Below are positions 57,636-64,000 of a stretch of DNA of 64,000 nucleotides, piece by piece (the stretch's first letter is position 1; the number at the start of each line of letters is the position of its first letter). Location: contig JBEBXK010000001.1 of NCBI GenBank assembly GCA_040391605.1, positions 62,001-126,000 on the forward strand, read 5' to 3'. The notes beneath the pieces were generated by a model. The model had not been told where the DNA came from. It saw only the letters and a program-made list of their open reading frames with translations, and searched no databases. Source of the DNA: Vulgatibacter incomptus_A. Its GTDB lineage: Bacteria > Myxococcota > Myxococcia > Myxococcales > Vulgatibacteraceae. Both the position numbers and the translations under genes were made by a program.

Positions 57636-58802
57636 TCAGGCGGAGGCGAGGGCGGTGTCGAGAGCGGCTTCGGTGGGGGCGAGGAGGAGAGCGGCGCGAT
57701 CGCCGAGGGGCAGCCGCAGGACGCCTTCGGCGGGGCGGGTCGGGGCGCGAAGCGAGAAGATCCAGGCGCTGGGGACGTCGAGGAGGCCGGCCTCCCGGGC
57801 TCGTTGGAGCAAGCCGAGGGCGATCGTTCCCATGGTGAAGCGGGCGTTCAGCTCGACGACGGGCCGCAAGGTCTCCTCGCCTCCAGGGCCGGCGAAGGTG
57901 AACGCGTCCACGCCACAGGCGCCGAAGAAGCCCGCGTCCGCCGCGGCCGCACCCAAGCGGAGCGCGGCGCTGCGGAGGGCACCGTCGAAGGGGCTTCCCG
58001 AGTCGCACGCCCCGTCGGAGCCGAGGATCCCGCGGCTGCCCAGGTAGACACCGGCGGGGCTGAGGAGCTGTCGGGTCGTCCCCAGGATCTCGACCACTCC
58101 CGAGCGGGCGATGTGGAGTTGGGTCGAGAGATCGACCCGCCGATCCAGCCACGGCTCGAGGATCGCGCCGCCGCGCCGCCCCAGCCGAGCCAGCGCCCTG
58201 GGCGGGGTGCGGGGGAGGCCGCTGGCGGCGCCGTCCATCGGCCCCTCGGCCGATGGCTCGGCGAGGCGACCACCAATCCTTCCGCGGCCGCTGCTGCCGA
58301 TCCGGGGCTTGATGGTCCAGGAGCCGTGGACCCAAGGGGGCAGGCGGGCGATCCAATCTGCGATCCGATCGGTGGCGACGCCGGTTCGCAGCTCGAGGGG
58401 ATCGAGGATCTCCAGGTGCTCCCGCAGGCAGGAGGGGACGAGCTCACGCTCCAGGGCCACTTCGAGGGCGAAGGCCTTGTCATGGACCCTCTCGACGATC
58501 GCCGGCGTCGGCATGGCGGGGGCAGCACCCAGCTCCCGGAGCTCGTCCCACGCGCTTCGGGTGGAGAGCCAGGCGATCCCTCGCGCCCGATCCTCCACCC
58601 AGGGGAAGGCCGGCGCGCCGCTCCGTGGCTCGAGGGCGGGAGGCCATGCGATGGGGAGGTCGCCCACCATCGTGGCTCGATCGGAGAAGAGCAGGGCCCA
58701 GAGCGACGTCACGTCGCGCAGGATCGGATGGGAGCGATCGGCGACGTGGCGCGGACCCTCCTCGGCGCCGAGGTTTGGGAGGAGGACGGGACCTCGACTC
58801 AT
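57636..58802 (-). CDS. ATP-grasp domain protein
   Basis: About 388 residues from ATG 58802, whose codon overlaps the DUF455 stop. Features of an ATP-grasp ligase are visible: VHDKAFALEVALE at the N-terminal domain junction, a Lys-containing strand SWTIKPRIGSSGRGRIGGRL (nucleotide-binding loop), a central ILEPWLDRRVDLSTQLHI, and the metal-binding C-terminal VVELNARFTMG (ExNxR pattern). The substrate-binding N-domain is not like known carboxylases or amino-acid ligases. It likely joins a carboxylate to an amine using ATP. Coupled to a ferritin-like protein. Confidence 0.7.
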   Translation of the reverse strand: MSRGPVLLPNLGAEEGPRHVADRSHPILRDVTSLWALLFSDRATMVGDLPIAWPPALEPRSGAPAFPWVEDRARGIAWLSTRSAWDELRELGAAPAMPTPAIVERVHDKAFALEVALERELVPSCLREHLEILDPLELRTGVATDRIADWIARLPPWVHGSWTIKPRIGSSGRGRIGGRLAEPSAEGPMDGAASGLPRTPPRALARLGRRGGAILEPWLDRRVDLSTQLHIARSGVVEILGTTRQLLSPAGVYLGSRGILGSDGACDSGSPFDGALRSAALRLGAAAADAGFFGACGVDAFTFAGPGGEETLRPVVELNARFTMGTIALGLLQRAREAGLLDVPSAWIFSLRAPTRPAEGVLRLPLGDRAALLLAPTEAALDTALASA

Positions 58803-59692
58803 CGGCGAGTCCGGGGTCCGCCAGCAGGCAGGGGATCGGATGCGTGATGCGGATGGCCCCCGCGCCCGGTGTATACTCCATCGCGTACATATGGTTTCGA
58901 TATCCGGACGTGCTCGATCATCGCCTCGGAGAGCCCCGCCCGCCGCCGCGCCGGCACGTCGAAGCGCCGACCCTTGGCCCGTGCCGCCGACAGAGGGAAG
59001 GGAGTGCCGCGCAGGTAGGCCTCCACGTCGCTCTGGCCGGGATCCTTTAGGCGCTCGAGCCATGTGATGGCGAGCTTCACATGGCCGATCTCGTCGTCGT
59101 GGACGGTCTGCATCACCCTGGCGCTGGCCTCGTCTCCTGCCATGCGAAAGGCGTCGCGGTAGAGGAGGCTGAAGTCCAGGTTGGCTTGCTCGAAGGTGAG
59201 GCCCATCGCACAGAGAAAGGCCACGGGGCCATTGGCGCTGGCTGCGATCGACGGGACGCTCCGCCAGAAGTAGTCGGAGAGCGGGTGATCCTCCAGCCGG
59301 CTGCCATGGGCCTCGAGGCGATCCATGTAGAGCGCCAGATGCGCCTGCTCCTCCTCCAGGGTGAGGAGGAGGCCACGGCGAAGCGAGGCGGGAAGCTCGG
59401 GCCAGCGCAGCAGCGCCCAGGCGAAGAGCTCCACCGCCATCATCTCGTGGTGGGCGAAGCGAGCCAGGGTCGCCGCCCTGGCGTCATCGCGGACGAGATC
59501 GCCCAGCCGCGGGAGGCGCTCGGATCCCTTCCGCAGGCGAAGCCCAGGGAGCCGGGTCGGCGAATCGATCCTCATAGCGGCGCCCGGCGTATCCGCCAGC
59601 CATCTCCCATCGGGCGTCCGGGGAGAGGCGAGCTTGGAGGCCAGGTCGCCAGATTCCAGGATGCGCCGGCAGAAGTCGCGAACAGAAGTCAT
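58799..59692 (-). CDS. DUF455 ferritin-like protein (predicted diiron)
   Basis: About 297 residues from ATG 59692. The helical core has the carboxylate/His pattern of a diiron ferritin-like fold: HHEMMAVELFAW, LEEEQAHLALYMDRL (ExxH), FEQANLDFSLLYRDAF and TVHDDEIGHVKLAITWL (ExxH). These match DUF455 (PF04305), of unknown reaction; relatives hydroxylate or oxygenate substrates. The basic C-terminal tail is Arg/His-rich. TGA 58799-58801 overlaps the ATP-grasp start, so the two products are probably made together. Divergent from the MoCF-domain gene. Confidence 0.82.
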   Translation of the reverse strand: MTSVRDFCRRILESGDLASKLASPRTPDGRWLADTPGAAMRIDSPTRLPGLRLRKGSERLPRLGDLVRDDARAATLARFAHHEMMAVELFAWALLRWPELPASLRRGLLLTLEEEQAHLALYMDRLEAHGSRLEDHPLSDYFWRSVPSIAASANGPVAFLCAMGLTFEQANLDFSLLYRDAFRMAGDEASARVMQTVHDDEIGHVKLAITWLERLKDPGQSDVEAYLRGTPFPLSAARAKGRRFDVPARRRAGLSEAMIEHVRISKPYVRDGVYTGRGGHPHHASDPLPAGGPRTRR

Positions 59693-59716
59693 GGGCGAGG
59701 TAGAATAGCCTGGAGC

Positions 59717-59771
59717 GCGAGCCGGAGGTGAGCGAGCGCAAGGGGGGGCGTAGCGCGGAGCGGGGAGGTGG
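59717..59771 (+). repeat. Palindromic dispersed element, copy 9 (left half)
   Basis: GCGAGCCGGAGGTGAGCGAG and GGCGTAGCGCGGAGCGGGG match the left half of copy 2; the right hairpin half is missing. The half-element ends in GGGAGGTGG, which is the ribosome-binding site of the gene at 59775. Confidence 0.72.
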
Positions 59772-59774
59772 TCC

Positions 59775-60509
59775 ATGACGGGTAGCAGCGGCGCCGCGGC
59801 GCTGATCATCGGCGACGAGATCCTCACAGGAAAGATCCGGGACGCGAACGGTCCTTTCCTCATCGACACCCTGCGAGGGCTGGGGCTGCCCCTGGGCAGG
59901 ATCCTCACGGTGCGCGACGACGTGGACGAGATCGCGTGGGCCCTGGGCGCGTGCCTCGATCGGCATCGGCCCATCTTCACCTCCGGCGGCATCGGTCCCA
60001 CCCACGACGACGTCACGGTGGCGGGGGTATCCAAGGCGCTGGGCCGCGCCGTGATCCGCCACCCCGAGATCGAGCGCCTGGTCCGCTCCCACTTCGGCGA
60101 GGATCTGCAGGAAGAGGCGCTGCGCCTGGCGAACGCGCCGGAAGGGGCGATCCTCGTCCGCTCCCCGCAGAGCTGGTATCCCCTCCTCGCCGTCGACGAG
60201 ATCTACCTGCTCCCCGGCGTCCCGGAGCTCTTCCGCATGCACCTGGTCGGGATCGCCGAGCGCTACCGCGGCGCGCCTTTTCACCTTCGCTGCGTCTACC
60301 TCTCGGTCGGCGAGACCGCGATCGCGGCGATCCTCGATCGGCTGGTTCGCGAACATCCCCGGGTGGCGGTGGGCAGCTACCCGCGGATCGACGATGCCGA
60401 TCATCGCGTGAAGCTCACCCTGGAGTCGCAGATCGAGGCGCCGGTGGACGAGGCGCTGGCCGCGCTGCTGGAGCTCCTGCCCCCGGCGACCGTCATCCGG
60501 GTGGAGTAG
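59775..60509 (+). CDS. MoCF/CinA N-terminal-type molybdopterin-binding-fold protein
   Basis: 244 residues. ALIIGDEILTGKIRDANGPFL, FTSGGIGPTHDDVTV and YLLPGVPELFRMHL are the hallmark blocks of the CinA N-terminal (COG1058) domain. It lacks the C-terminal CinA amidohydrolase domain; members with this length include ADP-ribose or FAD pyrophosphatase-like proteins. Starts at ATG 59775, using a ribosome site supplied by repeat copy 9. Convergent with the TPR gene 9 bp away. Substrate unknown. Confidence 0.85.
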   Translation: MTGSSGAAALIIGDEILTGKIRDANGPFLIDTLRGLGLPLGRILTVRDDVDEIAWALGACLDRHRPIFTSGGIGPTHDDVTVAGVSKALGRAVIRHPEIERLVRSHFGEDLQEEALRLANAPEGAILVRSPQSWYPLLAVDEIYLLPGVPELFRMHLVGIAERYRGAPFHLRCVYLSVGETAIAAILDRLVREHPRVAVGSYPRIDDADHRVKLTLESQIEAPVDEALAALLELLPPATVIRVE

Positions 60510-60518
60510 GGTCGTCGA

Positions 60519-63500
60519 TCAGGGTAGCCCCAGGCGCAGCGCGCCCCGGAGGCGGAAGTGCTCCTCCGCTATGGAGAAGCGCAGCAGATCGACGATGTCC
60601 TCCCGTCGCTCGAGCACCTCCGAGAGTTCCCCGTGGCCGTCCGGGCCGCGCGTGCCCGATCCCTCGCGCAGGAGCAGGCCGAGGCAGGCGGGTACGTCGC
60701 CGCTCAAGGTCATCCCCGCGCGATTGGCGGATCGCCTGGCGCCGCGCAGGAGCTCGTCCACCCGGAGGGCGCCGCCCGTGGAGAGGAAGTCCGCCACGGG
60801 TTGCTCCAACGCCTTGCGGCCCTTGCGGCCCATGGCCTTCGCCAGCCTGCGGGTGGCGTCGTCATCCACTGGGCCGGCGTCGTAGCCCGGCGCGTGGATC
60901 CGCACGGCAGCCACGATCATCTTCTCCAGGGTGGGGACGGTGAGCCGCGAATAGAAGCTCGATCCCTGCCGGATCATCCAGGCCATCCGGGAGAGGAGGA
61001 AGGTCTGCTCCCGATGCGAGTGGGCCGAGGTGAAGTCGCGACCGATCACCAGCGTGGGCTGGGGGGCGATGGCTGGCTCGACTGCGATCGCGCGGGGCGT
61101 GATGTAGGCCGCGACCTTCGATGGATCCATGCCGAACGTCCCGAAGATCCGGTCGATCTGCCGGCGCAGGGGATGGTCGGCCCGCAAGCGATCGTCCCGC
61201 TCCACCTCCCATCGTCCGAGCTCCACCCCTGCGAGCGGCGCGATCCGCTCCTCGAGGGCTTCGACGATCGCCGCCATGGGACTGCGCTCCACCAATTGGG
61301 TGAGCGCCCGATCCGCGGCGCCGCTCGCGATCGCGCCGGCGGCCTGGGCAGGGAGAAGGCCATGAAACTGCGTATAAAATCCCGACTCCGCTCGATCCGC
61401 CGCGCGGAGGAAGTGAAGGACCGACGCCGCGACGAAGGCGCGATCGCGCTGCTCCTGCTCCCGCCAGATCCGAAAGAGCGATCGATAGCCGCCGGGCCAA
61501 CGGGGATCAGCGTCGATGGCCAGGCGATACTCCTGGATGGCGACGTCGAAGAACTTGGGATCCTGTGCGTAGAGATCCGCGAGGGCGGTGCGGATCTCCC
61601 GATCGTCCCCGTTCCACTCCAGGGCCTTCTGATAGGAGCTCGCCGCCTGGATGGGATCTCGCAGTGGCCCAGCGTAGATCGCGCCGGCGCGGGCGCGCAC
61701 TGCAGACGCCCGTTCGGCTCGTCCTCCTCGTGCGAGCACATCGGACCATCGCCCCAATGCGCCTGCCAACGACTCGAGGTCGCGGGCGCGCTCGTAGAGC
61801 CGGCAGAGTCGCTCCAGGGTGCGTTCGTCTTCAGGGCTCGCCTCGAGGACGCGCTCGAGGCAAGCGGCGGCGGCCTCGAGATCGCCCATGCCCTCCTCGA
61901 GGACTCGAGCCAGATCCTCCTGGATCCGGTTCCGCCCCACGGGATCTTTCTCCAGCGACTCCAGCCTTCGCAGGGCCTCGACGGCGCCGGGCCAGTTCCG
62001 CGCGTCGACGTGGAGTCGAGCAAGGAGGATCAGCGGCTCGCGTAGCGAGGGATCGGCGGCAAGCGCCGAGTGGAGGTGGGTGAGGGCGCGGCCCCCGTCG
62101 CCGGCTGCCGCGAGGTGCTGGGCCACCCGGTAGTGGATCGGCGCCAGCTCCAGCGGATCGCCGCCGAGGCGGAGGCGGGCGCTGAAGGCCTCGATGGCGT
62201 CCGAGGGCTTCCTGAGGGCCTCGCCGAGGACGCCGCGGCGCTCCAGGGCTTCCACGTGCTCCGGCGCCTTGGCGATGGCCTCGTCCAGGAGCTTCGCGGC
62301 CCGCTCGAGATCCGCGAGGGTGTCCATCTGCAGGCGGGCCGCTGCCACCAGCGACTCCGCTGCCTGGACGGGGTCGCTCTCTCGCGCGGCGCGCGCTTCA
62401 TAGAGCCCGGCGACCTCGCCTGCGTCGCCCCGCGCCGTGAGGATCTGCTCGAGCCTCGTTGTCGCCAGGGGGTCCGCGGGGAGCCGCTGCAATGCCTCCC
62501 GGTAGTACGCTGCGGCAGCCTCCGTCTCACCCAGGGCCTCGCTGATCTCGCCGATTCGGATCAGGGTGCGGGCGACGTGGGTCGGCGCGCGCTCGGCTGC
62601 GGCGTGCAGCAGGAGGAGCTGCCGCAGCTCCGCCAGGTCGCCGGAGTGCTCGACCAGGCGCGCCGCAGCGGCCAGGGTGGGGAGGTGCGAGGGGTCCACC
62701 TGCAACCCGTCGCGATAGGCGGAGAGAGCGGCCTCCGGATCGCCGAGGCGGGTCTCGCGCAGCTCGCCCAGGCGGAGCAGCAGCGCGACGTGTAGGGCAG
62801 GGTCGGTCGCGGCTTCGGCCCGTCGCTCCAGCAACACGGCGAGGCGGATCGGATCGTCGTCGGCCGTCAGCGTCCGCTCCAGGACCTCTCGGGCGTGCTC
62901 ACTCCGGGGGTCTGCGTCCACCGCTTGCTCCAACGGCCTTTGGCTCGATTCGCTGGGGCTCGAACGCTGCCGATCCGCCGCGGCTTGGAGCAGCAACGCG
63001 GCCGACAGGCGGGGATCCAAGACCTCGGAGGCAAGGGTCTCGCGCAGTTCCGCGCGGCGTCCGGGGTCGCGCTGGATCGAGCGGATCCGCTCCATGCTCT
63101 TGAGGAGAAAGAGATCGTTGGGGGCGAGGGCGAGGGCGGCCTCGCAGACTCTTGCGGCGCCGGAGGGATCGCCGATGAGGTCGAGCTGCAGCGCGACGAG
63201 TTGGGAGAGCGCGACCACCCGCTCGCTGGCCTCCCCCATCGAGCCCATCCGCTCCAACACCCCCGCCAGCGCCGGCCAATCGCCAGCCTGGGCATGGATT
63301 CGCTCGAGGGCGCGCAGCGCGAAGAGGTGCGCCGGATCCACCCGGAGCACTTCGGCGTAGGCGTCCTCGGGACGGATCGCGTCCTGGAGGTGGTCCTCGC
63401 AGAGCTCAGCGATCTGGAAGAGCACCGCCGCCTTCTCGCGCGGATCGGTGCGGGTCGAGGCCTCGCCGCGGAGGATCTCCACCAAGTGCTGCCAGGCGCC

Positions 63501-64000
63501 CTGGCTGCGGTGGATCCGTGCCAGGCTCGCCATGGCGGGGAAGTGGGAGGGCGAGAGCGTCAGCACCTCGCGATAGGCGTCGATGGCCTTCTCCTCCATC
63601 ATCAGCTTGTGCTCGTAGAGCTCGGCGATCTGGTAGACGAGGGTCGCCGCCGCCGTGGGGGACGACGCGATCTCCGCCTCGCGCCGATGCATGCGCAGGA
63701 GCTCCTTCCACATCCCTCGCTGGGCATAGAGCCTCCCCAACGCCCGCAGGGCCGGGAGATAGGCAGGCGCCAGCGAGAGGACCTTGCGGTAGGCCTCGAT
63801 GGCGCGGGCCTTGTCCTCGAGCTGCTCCTCGAGGATCTCCGCGTTGCGATGGAGCAGGCTCACCACTTGACGTTGGTCGCCAGTGTGGGCCGCCTCCGTC
63901 TCATGGGCCCCGAGAAGCGCCTCCCAATCCTTGGCTTGCTCCGCCAGCCGCGCCATCGCGCGGATGGTCGGCAGGTGCCCGGGCGCCACCTCCAGGATCT
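60519..64000 (-). CDS. Large TPR protein, 5' end beyond the window
   Basis: At least 1159 residues; the frame is still open at the window edge (ILEVAPGHLPT continues upstream). The first 830 or so are 34-residue tetratricopeptide repeats with units like AIEAYRKVLSLAPAYLPALRALGRLY and AIDAYREVLTLSPSHFPAMASLARI. The C-terminal 300 residues form a separate domain, with YITPRAIAVEPAIAPQPTLVIG and FLLSRMAWMIRQGSSFYSRL, which I do not recognise but which recurs in long TPR proteins of this group. It is likely a cytoplasmic or inner-membrane scaffold. No signal peptide can be judged as the start is missing. Confidence 0.85.
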   Translation of the reverse strand, partial: ILEVAPGHLPTIRAMARLAEQAKDWEALLGAHETEAAHTGDQRQVVSLLHRNAEILEEQLEDKARAIEAYRKVLSLAPAYLPALRALGRLYAQRGMWKELLRMHRREAEIASSPTAAATLVYQIAELYEHKLMMEEKAIDAYREVLTLSPSHFPAMASLARIHRSQGAWQHLVEILRGEASTRTDPREKAAVLFQIAELCEDHLQDAIRPEDAYAEVLRVDPAHLFALRALERIHAQAGDWPALAGVLERMGSMGEASERVVALSQLVALQLDLIGDPSGAARVCEAALALAPNDLFLLKSMERIRSIQRDPGRRAELRETLASEVLDPRLSAALLLQAAADRQRSSPSESSQRPLEQAVDADPRSEHAREVLERTLTADDDPIRLAVLLERRAEAATDPALHVALLLRLGELRETRLGDPEAALSAYRDGLQVDPSHLPTLAAAARLVEHSGDLAELRQLLLLHAAAERAPTHVARTLIRIGEISEALGETEAAAAYYREALQRLPADPLATTRLEQILTARGDAGEVAGLYEARAARESDPVQAAESLVAAARLQMDTLADLERAAKLLDEAIAKAPEHVEALERRGVLGEALRKPSDAIEAFSARLRLGGDPLELAPIHYRVAQHLAAAGDGGRALTHLHSALAADPSLREPLILLARLHVDARNWPGAVEALRRLESLEKDPVGRNRIQEDLARVLEEGMGDLEAAAACLERVLEASPEDERTLERLCRLYERARDLESLAGALGRWSDVLARGGRAERASAVRARAGAIYAGPLRDPIQAASSYQKALEWNGDDREIRTALADLYAQDPKFFDVAIQEYRLAIDADPRWPGGYRSLFRIWREQEQRDRAFVAASVLHFLRAADRAESGFYTQFHGLLPAQAAGAIASGAADRALTQLVERSPMAAIVEALEERIAPLAGVELGRWEVERDDRLRADHPLRRQIDRIFGTFGMDPSKVAAYITPRAIAVEPAIAPQPTLVIGRDFTSAHSHREQTFLLSRMAWMIRQGSSFYSRLTVPTLEKMIVAAVRIHAPGYDAGPVDDDATRRLAKAMGRKGRKALEQPVADFLSTGGALRVDELLRGARRSANRAGMTLSGDVPACLGLLLREGSGTRGPDGHGELSEVLERREDIVDLLRFSIAEEHFRLRGALRLGLP

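Overview
The window is a G+C-rich chromosomal segment (roughly two-thirds G+C by eye in most genes) from what looks like a member of the Myxococcota. The best clues are three tandem secreted proteins ending in MYXO-CTERM-type sorting tails (short Gly-Cys motif, hydrophobic helix, Arg cluster), large numbers of lipoproteins and TPR/TolB-type proteins, and a high frequency of antisense ORFs typical of very G+C-rich genomes. The exact genus cannot be fixed from the sequence. I see no tRNA, rRNA, transposase, phage or CRISPR locus.

Layout. 1-2489: the end of a DUF1275 membrane protein whose C-terminus runs into a 62/63-bp minisatellite, then an MsbA-like ABC exporter. 2496-12806: a four-CBS protein, a HAD phosphatase-like protein, and the alpha-2-macroglobulin/PBP1C pair (periplasmic protease trap plus peptidoglycan repair synthase). 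13273-17115: a small membrane protein, a DsrE-like protein, a tail-anchored adenylate cyclase, a NamZ-family (DUF1343) protein and a NadD-like enzyme. 17238-21748: a DUF2520 dehydrogenase-like protein coupled to a Clp-family AAA+ unfoldase with a long repetitive linker, and a divergent small lipoprotein. 21968-30746: three tandem paralogous MYXO-CTERM surface proteins. 30965-33958: a zinc peptidase/TolB propeller/outer-membrane barrel fusion. 34212-45738: housekeeping genes (CDF transporter, rsmD, coaD, aminotransferase, cold-shock protein, carB, greA, recG). 45882-53160: a clearly lower-G+C island of three secreted or lipid-anchored proteins. 53563-64000: DUF924 protein, zinc-ribbon protein, thymidylate kinase, DedA, PerM-like permease, an ATP-grasp/DUF455 ferritin-like pair, a CinA-type MoCF-domain protein and a long TPR protein running off the end.

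The most notable structure is not a gene. A dispersed palindromic element of about 100-130 bp recurs nine or more times. Copies sit at or overlap gene 3' ends; one supplies the C-terminus and stop codon of a surface protein, one supplies the RBS region of a gene, and one lies in frame inside the peptidase/TolB/barrel gene, splitting a propeller blade at its canonical hinge. A second notable feature is a 50-bp, 48/50-identical remnant of recG at the far edge of the low-G+C island, which points to the recombination that placed the island next to recG. Three coding minisatellites (DUF1275, Clp linker, RecG N-terminus) add to a picture of repeat-driven protein remodelling.
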